A DNA stretch of 27,076 nucleotides from JBQCEE01 sp051960575 (GCF_051960575.1 NZ_JBQCEE010000365.1:1-27076); one strand, 5' to 3'; counted from the first letter of the stretch, positions 13,925-23,400 are shown. Numbers and translations are program-made. The notes: generated by a model from the letters alone, not told the origin.

Positions 13925-14947
13925 ATGCAGCTGGGCATGGTCGGTCTGGGGCGCATGGGCGCCAACATCGTCCGGCGCATCATGCGCGACGGGCATACCG
14001 CGGTCGCCTACGACACCAGCGCCGACACCGTCGCGCAGCTGGCGAGTGAGGGCGCCGTCGGCGCGAACACGCTCGAGGAGTTCGTGCAGGCCCTCGAGCG
14101 GCCGCGCGCGATCTGGGTGATGATCCCGGCCGGCATCACCGGCAAGGTCGTCGACCAGCTCGCCGAGCTGCTCGACGACGGCGACATCATCATCGACGGC
14201 GGCAACAGCAACTACCGCGAGGACATCGACCGCGCCGAGAAGCTGAAGCCGAAGGGCATCCACTACGTCGACGTCGGCACGTCCGGCGGCGTGTGGGGTC
14301 TCGAGCGCGGCTACTGCCTCATGATCGGCGGCGAGGACGAGGTGGTGCGCCACCTCGACCCGATCTTCAAGTCGATCGCCCCCGGCCTCGGTGAGATCGA
14401 GCGGACGCGGGGCAAGAGCGGTGAGCCGTCGCGGGCCGAGCAGGGCTACCTGCACTGCGGGCCGAACGGCGCCGGTCACTTCGTGAAGATGGTCCACAAC
14501 GGCATCGAGTACGGCATCATGGCCGCCTACGCCGAGGGACTCAACGTGCTGCACCACGCCAACGCCGGCAAGGTGCAGGCGGGCGAGCACAGCGCCGAGG
14601 TCACCCCGCTCGACCAGCCGCAGTACTACCAGTACGACATCGACATCGCCGAGGTCACCGAGGTGTGGCGGCGGGGGTCGGTGGTCGCGTCCTGGCTGCT
14701 CGACCTCACTGCCGACGCGCTGTCGACGAACCCGACCCTCGACGGCTTCGGCGGGCGGGTGTCCGACTCGGGCGAGGGTCGCTGGACGGTCAAGGCGGCC
14801 ATCGACGAGGGCGTGCCCGTGCCCGTGCTGTCCGCCGCGCAGTTCGCGCGGTTCTCGAGCCGCGGCGAGGCGCTCTACGCCGACAAGCTGCTCTCGGCCC
14901 TGCGCAAGGAGTTCGGCGGGCACGTCGAGCTGCCGACCGGCGAGTAG
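13925..14947 (+). CDS. gnd: 6-phosphogluconate dehydrogenase, decarboxylating (short form)
   Basis: 340 aa. It oxidatively decarboxylates 6-phosphogluconate to ribulose-5-phosphate. N-terminal dinucleotide fold MVGLGRMGANIVRRI (~5-19); DGGNSNYRED (substrate-binding, ~93-102); VGTSGGVWGLERGYCLMIGG (~117-136); catalytic-Lys helix GHFVKMVHNGIEYGIM (~183-198). The length is well below the ~470 aa dimeric type and fits the short, often NAD-preferring, GndA/YqeC-like branch; cofactor preference is inferred from family. Start ATG 13925 is two bases after pgi. A strong 12-bp terminator stem lies 15 bases past the stop. Confidence 0.94.
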   Translation: MQLGMVGLGRMGANIVRRIMRDGHTAVAYDTSADTVAQLASEGAVGANTLEEFVQALERPRAIWVMIPAGITGKVVDQLAELLDDGDIIIDGGNSNYREDIDRAEKLKPKGIHYVDVGTSGGVWGLERGYCLMIGGEDEVVRHLDPIFKSIAPGLGEIERTRGKSGEPSRAEQGYLHCGPNGAGHFVKMVHNGIEYGIMAAYAEGLNVLHHANAGKVQAGEHSAEVTPLDQPQYYQYDIDIAEVTEVWRRGSVVASWLLDLTADALSTNPTLDGFGGRVSDSGEGRWTVKAAIDEGVPVPVLSAAQFARFSSRGEALYADKLLSALRKEFGGHVELPTGE

Positions 14948-14961
14948 CCGCCCACTGCATA

Positions 14962-14993
14962 GGACGCCGCCGAATCCGATGTCGGCGGCGTCC
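14962..14993 (+). terminator. pgi-gnd operon terminator
   Basis: A perfect 12-bp stem, GGACGCCGCCGA (14962-14973) with TCGGCGGCGTCC (14982-14993), and an 8-base loop, begins 14 bases after the gnd stop. It lacks a U-tract, which is common in high-GC actinobacteria. Confidence 0.8.
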
Positions 14994-15378
14994 CATGACC
15001 GATTGGTTTCACCACCGGACGAGCTTCGCCGCGGTCGCCCGGGATGCGGTGGTGTGCGACATGCCGCGGTCTCAGCACGACCGAGGTCATGGTGCGAAGG
15101 CGGCAGAGTCCGCAGCGCGCTCGCAGCCGTCGGGCGCTCGATCGACCCCGCCATTCGCTTGCCCGCCGCACCGCGGCGGACAGTCGCTCGCTGGCGCAGA
15201 GGCGGGCACAAACGCCGTGCGCTTCGGCGGGTCTCTCTGGCCCAACGGGCCCGATCGCCCAGAGGGCGTTCGACCTCAATTGGCACGACTCGACCGCTTC
15301 CCGTTGACCATTTGGAGGGCGTTGCCGAGCCTGGAAATCGCAACCCAGGAGTATCGGCGAGAGGTTGCGTCCAACCAT
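14994..15378. other. Intergenic stretch without a recognisable gene
   Basis: Open frames cross this region, but none shows a family motif, a convincing ribosome-binding site or conserved composition. TTGACC at 15304-15309 could be a -35 hexamer for the small gene at 15391, but I see no matching -10. Nothing else is supported. Confidence 0.5.
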
Positions 15379-15390
15379 GGGGGAGTTGTC

Positions 15391-15660
15391 GTGACCGAGA
15401 TGCAGGAGTCGCAGTGGCTGCACGACGGTGAGGCGGCGTTCGAGCGCTACCTCGCTGCGATCGAGCTGCTCGACACAACGCCGCTTCGTCGCCGGCCGGC
15501 AGCGATGATCGGTCTTGGCCTGTGCGGTCTGTTGGCAATTCCCGTCTTCGTGATCGAAGTGCCGATTGCGCTCCTCCTGCTCTTGCTGCTCACCGTCCTT
15601 CGGCTCATCGTGCCTCGCCGCACGATCGTCGTCGAAGGCCTGGGTTGCCGCGTAATCTGA
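15391..15660 (+). CDS. Small hypothetical membrane protein
   Basis: 89 aa from GTG 15391, preceded by GGGGGAG (15379-15385) at a good distance. The first ~35 residues are polar (ESQWLHDGEAAFERYLAAIE). Residues ~37-69 are strongly hydrophobic (AMIGLGLCGLLAIPVFVIEV, PIALLLLLLLTVLRLIV), enough for one long or two short membrane helices. The tail is short (PRRTIVVEGLGCRVI). No family is recognised. The 12-bp hairpin starting 25 bases after the stop supports a complete, independently terminated gene. The longer upstream reading in this frame overlaps gnd and is rejected. Confidence 0.55.
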   Translation: MTEMQESQWLHDGEAAFERYLAAIELLDTTPLRRRPAAMIGLGLCGLLAIPVFVIEVPIALLLLLLLTVLRLIVPRRTIVVEGLGCRVI

Positions 15661-15685
15661 CCGAGCACCGAGTCGAGGCCCGATC

Positions 15686-15713
15686 CAGCCGCATGCGCTC
15701 TCGCATGCGGCTG
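15686..15713 (+). terminator. Terminator after the small membrane protein
   Basis: A 12-bp perfect stem, CAGCCGCATGCG with CGCATGCGGCTG, and a CTCT loop, followed by CATTGTCTT. Among the strongest hairpins in the window. Confidence 0.75.
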
Positions 15714-15984
15714 CATTGTCTTCACGCTCCCCATCGACGTAGTCCATTCCTTACCAGCGGCACTTCGAGGCATGAAATGACGTGGACGTGCGGCCGCTTG
15801 TGGCCAACCCGCCCATTACACAGCGTCACTAGGACCAAGTACCCATGATCGTTCGGACTTCCGCGCCTAGGTCTTGCTGAGGTGCGACCGCAAGCTTGTG
15901 TCAGCCAAACGGCAAAGCGGGAAGATCGATGCGGACAGGGACGATCCCCGCGATTCTCAATTCTCCAAGTGGGGGTACATCCGC
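15714..15984. other. Leader/intergenic region upstream of the exported-protein operon
   Basis: About 270 bases with no supported gene and lower GC than most of the window. It must hold the promoter of the operon starting at 15985, but I cannot place -35/-10 boxes confidently. The last part includes GGGGG (15970-15974 region) as ribosome-binding site. The stretch around 15885-15930 contains GCCAAACGGCAAAGC, which is structured enough to suggest an RNA element, but it does not match a riboswitch I know. Confidence 0.4.
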
Positions 15985-16467
15985 ATGTCCAAGATCACCA
16001 AGAAGACCGCGCTCATCGTCGGTGGGGCCACCGTCGCCGTCGCCATCGGCGGCGGCGCCGCGTTCGCGTACTGGAGCACCAGCGGCTCGGGCACGGGATC
16101 GGCCACCACCTCGGCCGGTGCCGCCAACCTGTCGATCGCGCAGACGAGCACGATCAGCAACATGTACCCGGGCGACACCGCGCAGACGATCTCCGGCACC
16201 GTCACGAACAACGCCGCGAACAGCGCCTACGTCAAGCAGGTCGTCGTGTCGATCGCGAGCGTCACCCAGGCTTCCGGCGCCAGCGCCAACGGCAGCTGCG
16301 ACGCCACCGACTACACGCTCAGCAACGCGACCATGAGCGTCGGTCAGGATGTCGCGGCGGGCGGGACGGCGAACTTCAGCGGGGCGACGATCAAGTTCAA
16401 TAACAAGGCGAGCAACCAGGACGGCTGCAAGGGCGCGACCGTCAACCTGGCCTACGCCGCCAGCTGA
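15985..16467 (+). CDS. Exported protein with SipW-type signal peptide
   Basis: 160 aa. The N-terminus is MSKITKK, a hydrophobic stretch (ALIVGGATVAVAIGGGAAFA) and then YWSTSGSGTGSATTSAG. The AFAYWS motif right after the hydrophobic core is the hallmark of SipW/camelysin-TasA-like signal peptides. The mature part (~45-160) is Ser/Thr/Ala/Gly-rich and beta-patterned: LSIAQTSTISNMYPGDTAQT, GTVTNNAANSAYVKQVVVSI, one Cys near the middle (NGSCDATDY) and one near the end (NQDGCKGATVNLAY). Start ATG 15985 has GGGGGTAC upstream; the in-frame extension to 15874 is not protein-like. First gene of a five-gene co-directional run. TasA-like fibre formation is possible, but no fibre gene or SipW peptidase is adjacent. 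Function unknown. Confidence 0.8.
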   Translation: MSKITKKTALIVGGATVAVAIGGGAAFAYWSTSGSGTGSATTSAGAANLSIAQTSTISNMYPGDTAQTISGTVTNNAANSAYVKQVVVSIASVTQASGASANGSCDATDYTLSNATMSVGQDVAAGGTANFSGATIKFNNKASNQDGCKGATVNLAYAAS

Positions 16468-16503
16468 CGTTCCTAGTTCGACATCCGTGGGGGAGGTGGC
16501 TCG

Positions 16504-17766
16504 ATGCTGCAACGCTTGATCGGTCGGGTCACCCGACTCTCACCGAAGCAGGCTTTCGTGGCCGCGACCGCGTTGCTCATGACGCTCGGCGTCCTCACCG
16601 CGGTCGCGGCCTCGGCCAACCCCGCGCCGAACAGCCCGAACATTTCGAGCGGTCCGGCGAATCCGAGCCCTGACGGCTCAGCCAAGTTCGTCTTCGCCAG
16701 TTCGACTTCGGGCGTCGCCTACAAGTGCGCGCTCGACAGTGCGGCTTTCGCCGGCTGCACGAGTCCTGTCAGCTATGCCGCGCTCGCGCTCGGCAACCAC
16801 ATGTTCAATGTGCGAGCAACCCAGGGCGATAAGACGAGCGGCACCACATCTTTCGGCTGGACCGTTCAGGTCGCCAGACCGAATCTGACGGCCAACGTCA
16901 TGCCGGCCACCCAGTCGACGTCGGTGACCTTCATCTTCACGAACGGTCAGGCGGGCATCACGTATCTGTGCTCCGTCGACGGATCTGCTGCGAGCACGTG
17001 CGCGAGTCCGTTGACGCTGAACAACCTGACCGAGCGGGCGCACACCTTCTCCGTCGTCGCCCGCAGCGCGCTCGCGACCAGCACGCCGGCGTCGTTCACC
17101 TGGTCTGTGGACCGGACGCCGCCGCCGGCGCCCAAGATCAGCTCTGCGCCCGTCAACACGACGAGCACCGCCGCGTCCGTCGCATTCACCGACAGCGAGT
17201 CGGGCGTGACGTACCGCTGCTCGCTCGATGGCACAACGCCGTCGGCCTGTACCAGTCCATCTGCGTACAGCGGCCTGGCAGTGGGCATGCATTCCGTCGC
17301 CGTCGCCGCCGTCGATGCCGCCGGCAATGTGAGCCCGACTACGAGCGCCGCTTGGACGGTGCAGCAACCGCCGCAGCCCGTCTCGGGGTCGAACATCACG
17401 CTCGCCGGCTCGGTGACCAGGCAGCTGGCGCCGGGGCTCTCGGCCCCGCTCGACGTGTCGATCACCAATCCGAACAACTTCGACGTTGTCGTCAGCAATC
17501 TGCAGATCACCGTGAACCCGAGGACGACCAAGGCTGGACAAAGCAATCCGCAGTGCGACGGCCCTACCAACCTCAAGATCACACAATTCTCGGGCGCCGC
17601 GTTCAAGGTCAAGGAAAGTCGGACCCTGACCCTCTCGGCACTTGGTATCGCGCAAAGCCAGTGGCCCGTCGTGACAATGCCGGACCTGCCGACGAATCAG
17701 GACGCGTGCAAGAGTACGACGTTCACTTACACCTACGCCGCGACGGTCACGAGGGGACAGTCATGA
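16504..17766 (+). CDS. Exported protein with three CSLDG-type Ig-like repeats
   Basis: 420 aa, ATG preceded by GGGGGAGG. A signal peptide or anchor lies at ~17-39 (AFVAATALLMTLGVLTAVAA). Three ~85-90-residue Ig-like repeats follow, each with a Cys pair: YKCALDSAAFAGCTSP, YLCSVDGSAASTCASP and YRCSLDGTTPSACTSP, ending LxxGxHxFxVxA; the third has VDAAGN. This repeat is widespread in secreted actinobacterial proteins. The last ~125 residues (NITLAGSVTRQLAPGLSAPL to the end) resemble the mature domains of the genes at 15985 and 17763, including the NQDACKSTTFTY end. It lies 36 bases after the previous gene, and its stop overlaps the next start (ATGA). Probable surface or matrix component; function unknown. 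Confidence 0.82.
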   Translation: MLQRLIGRVTRLSPKQAFVAATALLMTLGVLTAVAASANPAPNSPNISSGPANPSPDGSAKFVFASSTSGVAYKCALDSAAFAGCTSPVSYAALALGNHMFNVRATQGDKTSGTTSFGWTVQVARPNLTANVMPATQSTSVTFIFTNGQAGITYLCSVDGSAASTCASPLTLNNLTERAHTFSVVARSALATSTPASFTWSVDRTPPPAPKISSAPVNTTSTAASVAFTDSESGVTYRCSLDGTTPSACTSPSAYSGLAVGMHSVAVAAVDAAGNVSPTTSAAWTVQQPPQPVSGSNITLAGSVTRQLAPGLSAPLDVSITNPNNFDVVVSNLQITVNPRTTKAGQSNPQCDGPTNLKITQFSGAAFKVKESRTLTLSALGIAQSQWPVVTMPDLPTNQDACKSTTFTYTYAATVTRGQS

Positions 17767-18230
17767 CCCGGCGCCGTGTGGTCGCCACGGCCGCCGCAGT
17801 CGCCGCTGTTGCGGCGGGTTCTGGGATCGCCTGGGCGTTCTGGAGCTCGAGCGGCGTAGGTGCCGGGTCTGCGACGACGGGATCGCTGTCCATCACCACC
17901 ACGGCGCTCGTCACCGGTGACGCCCCAACAGTGACCCTGGTGCCTGCTGGAACCGGTGACGTCGTCGTGCGAGTGCACAACGGCAACACATCGGCGGTGC
18001 ACGTTGCGAGCGTGCAGTTCCAAGCCGTGGCGGCGGACTCGTCGCACAGCGGGTGCACCGGCGTGACGGTCACCGCGCCGACCAGCTTTCCGACGCCACA
18101 GTTCCAAATCGCTGCCGGCCAGGACAAGACGTTGACCTTCACCGGGGCCGCGGCGATGGCGATCGATGCATCGTCGAACTGCCAGGGAGCGACCTTCACC
18201 GTGCCGATCACCGTGGTGGTGCAGTCGTGA
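17763..18230 (+). CDS. Exported protein with SipW-like signal peptide
   Basis: 155 aa, ATG overlapping the preceding TGA. N-terminus MTRRRVVATAAAVAAVAAGSG then IAWAFWSSSGVGAGSATTG: the AFWS motif and following Gly/Ser/Thr run parallel AYWSTSGSGTGSATT in the gene at 15985. The mature domain (~37-155) is beta-patterned, with VRVHNGNTSAVHVASVQFQA, a Cys (HSGCTGVTV), IAAGQDKTLTFTGAAAM and a final SSNCQGATFTVPITVVV. This is the same domain plan as the mature part of 15985 and the tail of 16504. It overlaps the next gene by GTGA. Function unknown; secreted and probably structural. Confidence 0.8.
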   Translation: MTRRRVVATAAAVAAVAAGSGIAWAFWSSSGVGAGSATTGSLSITTTALVTGDAPTVTLVPAGTGDVVVRVHNGNTSAVHVASVQFQAVAADSSHSGCTGVTVTAPTSFPTPQFQIAAGQDKTLTFTGAAAMAIDASSNCQGATFTVPITVVVQS

Positions 18231-18985
18231 AGCGCAAGCGTGCCCTAGCCGTCGGCGGGGTCACTGGCGCTCTTGTGCTCGGCGCAGGCGTCCCGGCTGC
18301 CCTTGCCTATCTGTCGGCACAGACCGGCGGAACAGCCGTCGTCGCGAACGCTGACAGTCTGCCGGCCGGTCAACAGCCCACCGTGACTGTGTCGTACAGC
18401 GGCGGCCAAGCGACCGCGACGGTGTCCTTCAGTCGAAGCAAGACAACGTCCGGCCGCGACGTCACGTCGTTCGTGATCAAGCGGTACACGAGTCTGACCG
18501 ATCAGAACCCCACAACCTTCACCTGCGGGGTCACGGGCGTCGACCCGGTGTCGTGCACCGACACCAACGTGCCGGCCGGAACGTACTACTACACCGACAC
18601 GCCGGCCTGGGGCACGAACTGGCGCGGTGTCGAATCGGCGAAGAGTTCCGTCGTCTCGTCGGACAACACCGCCCCGAGCGTCGGCGTCACGTACGACAAG
18701 GCGACCACCAACGGGTGGTTCAATGCTGCCCCGGTCAAGGTCACGCTCACCGCAACGGACGCCGGCAGCGGCCCGAAGTCGGTCACCTACAGCCTTGACG
18801 GTGGTACCGCGACGACCGTGCACAGCGCAAGCATCTCCGTCTCCGTGAGCGGCGACGGGACGCACACGCTGACCTATACGGCGACAGACAATGCCGGCAA
18901 CACCAGCACGTCACAGTCTGCGACGGTCAAGATTGACACCGTGGCGCCGACCGCCCCGGCTCCGCAGCTGAATGGGAATTCATGA
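18227..18985 (+). CDS. Exported Ig-like protein
   Basis: 252 aa, GTG overlapping the previous stop. Signal region KRKRALAVGGVTGALVLGAGVPAALAYLS, a relaxed version of the same signal type (AYLS in place of AYWS). Residues ~40-145 form a first beta-rich domain (PTVTVSYSGGQATATVSFSR, one Cys pair around FTCGVTG...VSCTDT). Residues ~145-245 form an Ig-like domain of the NTAPSVGVTYD...TATDAGSGPKSVTYSLDG...YTATDNAGN type. The protein ends at DTVAPTAPAPQLNGNS, which looks like the linker that would normally lead to another repeat, so a C-terminal repeat may have been lost. The stop overlaps the next ATG. Function unknown. Confidence 0.78.
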   Translation: MKRKRALAVGGVTGALVLGAGVPAALAYLSAQTGGTAVVANADSLPAGQQPTVTVSYSGGQATATVSFSRSKTTSGRDVTSFVIKRYTSLTDQNPTTFTCGVTGVDPVSCTDTNVPAGTYYYTDTPAWGTNWRGVESAKSSVVSSDNTAPSVGVTYDKATTNGWFNAAPVKVTLTATDAGSGPKSVTYSLDGGTATTVHSASISVSVSGDGTHTLTYTATDNAGNTSTSQSATVKIDTVAPTAPAPQLNGNS

Positions 18986-20406
18986 TGAAGCGCCGCATCC
19001 CCGCTCTGACCGCTGTCGCGGGTCTTCTTGCAATCGCAGGTTCCCTCGTCGGACAGACGGCTGCAGGTGCCGCGACGAGCAGCAACGTCAGCTTTGTGCC
19101 CACCTCCGCTGTTGCGGGCGCGCAGGCCGCGTGGACAGTTTCGTTCACGACTGGCGTTGCGGTCAGCAAGGCGTCGACCATCAACGTCGCGTTCGACGCC
19201 AACTTCGCCTTGTCGGCGAGCTCGACTGCAACTCTTGGGAGCGCGCTGACGACAGCAGGTTGCACGACTCAATCAGTCAGCGTCAACGGATCGCAGATCG
19301 CTGTCGCACTTGGTGGTAACAGCTGCAGTGTCGCCGCTGGCTCGGCCGTGAGCCTCGCCGTTTCCGCTGTGACGAACCCAACGACCGCGACGACCTACTC
19401 AGCGTCAGGCTTCACCGTGCGAATCACTGGTAGCGGCCAGGCGCCCAGTGATGCTGCTGTGGCGCCGAGTGCCACTGCCGTCACCGTCGTAGCAGGGCCG
19501 GCGTCGAAGCTGGCCTTCGCCCCCGCACCCTCTCCGACGACCCAGGCCGGGATCGCGTTCGCAACCCAGCCGGTCGTGAAGATTCAAGACAGTTACGGGA
19601 ACGCTGTCACGACCTCGACGGCATCCATCACCTTGGCCGCCAGTCCCGCTGGCAGCGGTCTCAGCTGCACCAGTGGATTGACGGTGGGGGCCGTGAGCGG
19701 CGCTGCGACGTTCACAGGCTGCAGCATGACTGGTGTTGGAACGTTTGCAGTCACCGCCTCATCGGCCTCCGTCACTGCCGCGACCACGTCCGTCGCGGTC
19801 AGCGCCGGGGCCGCTGCGAAGTTGGCGATCGTGCAGGCCCCGCCGGCTGATACTTATGTTGCGACAACGGTCTCACCCTTCATCACGGTGCAGCTCCAGG
19901 ACGCCAACGGGAACGCGGTGCAGACGTCGGGAGTGACGGTCAACCTCGCAGCTTCGTCTGGAACGATCACCGGCGGGTCAGCACGGACGAACGCGTCGGG
20001 GCTCGCGACATTCAGTTCGCTGAAGTTCGCGAGTACCGTGCTGGGCACCTCGGTCACGGCGTCGAGCGGGAGCTATACGCCGGCCACGAGCGGAGCTTTC
20101 AACGTCGTGGCGCAGGCGTCGAAGGCGGCAGGATCTGTTGCCTTGACGGACGCGGCCGCGGACAGCACCTCCGGTGTTGCGCAAGTGCAGTACTTCTTGT
20201 GCCCCGGCTACTCGAACAGCACTCCGTGCACCGGCAGCAACGGGACAGCGATCGGGACGTCGACGACAGGGACGGGGAGCTACCCGCTCGCCTGGAACCC
20301 CTCCGCGATCAGCACCGGGGCCTACCGGATCGCCGCCATCGCGACCGACGCTGCAGGAAACATCGGCTCACCGAGCTCCACGATCCCGGTAGCAGTGACC
20401 GCCTGA
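18982..20406 (+). CDS. Secreted protein with tandem bacterial Ig-like domains
   Basis: 474 aa. First ATG overlaps the previous stop; a second ATG follows directly (18985). Classical Sec signal peptide MKRRIPALTAVAGLLAIAGS, cleaved near AGAA. Domains: ~33-165 cohesin/Ig-like strands (VSFVPTSAVAGAQAAWTVSF); two similar repeats, ~172-262 (ASKLAFAPAPSPTTQAGIAF, PVVKIQDSYGNAVTTSTASI) and ~263-358 (AAKLAIVQAPPADTYVATTV, ITVQLQDANGNAVQTSGVTV), of the KLAFxxxP...VQDxxGN type; then a last domain ~365-474 with STSGVAQVQYFLCPG and AIATDAAGN. Ser/Thr/Ala-rich throughout. Last gene of the run, convergent with the STAND-WD40 gene 12 bases beyond. An adhesin or matrix role is inferred. Confidence 0.82.
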   Translation: MMKRRIPALTAVAGLLAIAGSLVGQTAAGAATSSNVSFVPTSAVAGAQAAWTVSFTTGVAVSKASTINVAFDANFALSASSTATLGSALTTAGCTTQSVSVNGSQIAVALGGNSCSVAAGSAVSLAVSAVTNPTTATTYSASGFTVRITGSGQAPSDAAVAPSATAVTVVAGPASKLAFAPAPSPTTQAGIAFATQPVVKIQDSYGNAVTTSTASITLAASPAGSGLSCTSGLTVGAVSGAATFTGCSMTGVGTFAVTASSASVTAATTSVAVSAGAAAKLAIVQAPPADTYVATTVSPFITVQLQDANGNAVQTSGVTVNLAASSGTITGGSARTNASGLATFSSLKFASTVLGTSVTASSGSYTPATSGAFNVVAQASKAAGSVALTDAAADSTSGVAQVQYFLCPGYSNSTPCTGSNGTAIGTSTTGTGSYPLAWNPSAISTGAYRIAAIATDAAGNIGSPSSTIPVAVTA

Positions 20407-20418
20407 GCGGGAAGTGCC

Positions 20419-23400
20419 TCAGCCACACGGCGGCTGATATGCCGCACCCGGGACGCACAGCGCCCACTCCTGCCGCGTGATCGGGGTGCCGACGGCATGA
20501 CACAGCCGCGAGGCGTACCCCTGCACGTCGAGCGTCCAGCGCAGCACCTGCGACCCGCGGCCGCCGGCGATCAGCTCGCGTCCGTCCGGGGTGTAGGAGA
20601 CGGCGAACACCGAGCCGCCGGGGCTGGTCAGCGTCTCGAGGGGCACGCGCAGGCGGCGCGAGTCGTGCACCGGGTACAGCCGCACCGAGCCGTCGTTGCT
20701 CGACAGGGCGACCGTGCTGCCGTCGGGGGAGAGGGCGGCGGCGAGCACGTAGTCGGTGGCGCCGATCAGGGGCGTCCCGACCGGATTCGGGTGCGACGGT
20801 GAATTGATGTCGAAGATCCGCGCGGTGTGGTCGGCGCTGGTGACGACGAGCAGCGTGCCGGTCGTCTCGAAGGTGACGCCGTAGACGTAGCTCTTGAAGC
20901 CGCCGAGCACGGCGAGCTGCCGCGGGTGGGCGGGGTCGCGGATGTCCCAGAGGTAGCCGTGTCCGTCGGCGTTGGCGCCGGCCAGCAGGTGGCCGTCAGC
21001 GCTGAAGGCGAGGCTCAGCATGAGGTCGCCGCCGTGCACGCTCGCCACCTTCGCCGGGTGCGCCGGGTCGTGCACGTCCCACAACGCCAGGGTGTGGTCG
21101 TCGTCGGCGACGCCGAGCAGCGTGCCGTCCGGGCTGAAGGCGAGGCTCTCGATCAGCTGCGACGCGGCGGTGAACTCCCCACCCAGGTGCTGCGGGTTCG
21201 CGGGGTCGGCGACGTTCCACAGCTGCACATGGCCGGCGTAGTCGCCGGTGGCGGCGACCTTGCCGTCGGCGGTGATCGCGCCGGTGCCGTCGACCCCGGC
21301 GGGCATGGTGAGGGTCGGGCCGAGGGCGTGGATGGCAGAGTCCGAGCCGGTGCTCCACAGCCGCAGGCCGCCGCCCTTGCCGTTGCTGACGACGCCGAGC
21401 GTGCGGCCGTCGCGGGTGAACGACAGCGCGAAGACGGTGCCGTTGGTGGTGATCGCGTCGCTGCCGAGGGTGGTGACGCGCAGCGTGCCGTCGGCGGCGG
21501 TGGCGAACAGGGTGCGGGCGCCGGTGGCGTAGCCGAGGCCGGTCACCGGGCCGGCGTTGTGCGCCGTGTACGACATGGACGCGAGGTCGGCGTCCCACTC
21601 CTGCAGCGTGTTGTCCGAGCGGCCGACGGCGACATGGCCGTCGGGCGCGACGGCGAGCACGTCGACCTCGGCGTTGGTCGAGGGGGTCAGCGTCTGCATC
21701 GCGTCGGCGGTCGGCTGCGCGGTCTGCAGCTCCTGCACCGTGCCGTCGACGCGGCCGACGTAGAGGCGCGCGCCGTCGGGCGAGAAGGCGAGCGCGTTCA
21801 CCGTCTGCGTCGGCTTGGTCACCAGCACCGGCGGCCCGCTCGAGCCGACTTGGAACAGCGCGACCGTGCCGCCCTGGCCGCCGGCGGCGAGCAGCGTGCC
21901 GTCCGGACTGAACGCGAGCGCCTTCGCTTCGGGCAGCGCCGACGCGGCGAGCGGCGGCAGGGCGACCGGGGTGGCGACGGTATTCGCGAGGCGCCACAGC
22001 TTCACCGGCGCGGCGGCGCTGCCGGCCGCGGCGAGGAAGGTGCCGTCGGGGCTGAAGGTCACCGCCTGCGCCGCGCCCTGGAAGCCGGTCGACAGCGTCG
22101 CGACCTTCGTCGGACGAGACGGCGTGCGCACGTCCCACAGCGCGACGGTGCCGAGCTGTCCGGTGGTGGCGAGCATCGTCGCGTCCGGGCTGAAACCCAG
22201 GCCGAAGAGCTGCGCCTTCGCCCCACCGCCCGGCACGACGCCGACGGGCGTCGGCACGGTGCCGGGAGCGGCTCGGTAGAGGTGCACCGAGCCGTCGTCG
22301 GCGTGGCCGACCGCGACGAGCCGGCCCCCGTCGGCGAGGGCGAGGGGGGTCGGGCCGTTGACGCCGAGCACGCGGGTGATCGTCGGCCGGCTCGAGTCGG
22401 CGACGACCGCCGCCTTCGCCTCGGGCGTCGGGTCGAGGCGCAGCGCGACGAGGGCGAGCTGCTCGGCGAGGGCGGGGTCCTGCTCGTCGAGCTCGTCCGA
22501 GCGCACTGCGACCTCGCGCGACAGCGCCTCGTCGCGGGCGACGGTGGCGACGTGCGAGTTGTGTGCGGCGGCCGAGCGGGCCTTCAGCGCCACGACGGCG
22601 AGCACGCTCGCGAGCACGGCCAGCACGGCGACGACGGCGAGCACCGCGCGCAGGCGGCGGCTGCGGCGGCGCTCGGCGAGGCGCTGCTCGCGCAGGTTCC
22701 GGTCGCTCGCCTCGACCAGTTCGGCCTCGGCCGGGTCGAGCTCGTGCGCGTGCGCGGGGTCGGCCCACCAGTCGAGCGCGGCCTGCAGCCGCACGCCGCG
22801 CAGCAGCAGGCCAGGATCACGGTCGGCGGCGATCCAGGCCGTGGTCGACTCGGCGATCTGCCGGTGCACACGCAGGCCGGCGCGGTCGCTCGCGAGCCAC
22901 TGGTGCACGCGCGGCCACGCACGCAGCAGCGCCTCGTGGGTGATCTCGATCGAGCCGGCGTCGACGGTGAGCAGGCGGCGGGCGACGAAGGCGTCGATGA
23001 GTCGCCGGACGGGGACGTCGTCGGGTGGCGGGAAGCGGCGGCCCAGCTCGTCACGCGACATGCGCCGGCGGGTGAGGGCGAGGTCGTCGGCGTCCAGGCT
23101 GACCAGGCGCAGGAACAGGCGGCGGGCGAGTTCGCGCTCGTCGTCGTCGAGGCCGCCGTACACGTCCTCGGCCGTGCGCTGGATCGCGCCGGTGACGCCG
23201 CCGGTGGCGCGGTAGCCCGCGATGGTGAGGCCGCCGGCGCTCGCCTCCCACGTCGCGAGCAGGGTGTGCGAGAGCAACGGCAGCACGCCCGGGTCGTGCC
23301 CGCCGGTGCGGGCGCCGTGCGGGCGCAGGTCGGCGAGCACGAGGTCGACCAGACCGCGCTCGATGCTCGCCCCGACGCGCTCGGCCGGCCCGACGATCAC

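Noticed and set aside
14994..15390. Upstream extension of the small membrane protein gene, or a separate gene here
   Set aside because: The open frames show no motifs, and the start at 15391 has a clear ribosome-binding site; the longer frame overlaps gnd.
15885..15950. Possible riboswitch (c-di-GMP-I-like GGCAAAGC segment) upstream of the exported-protein operon
   Set aside because: Only a short resemblance; the conserved core and pairing of the GEMM motif could not be traced by eye. A covariance-model search would be decisive.
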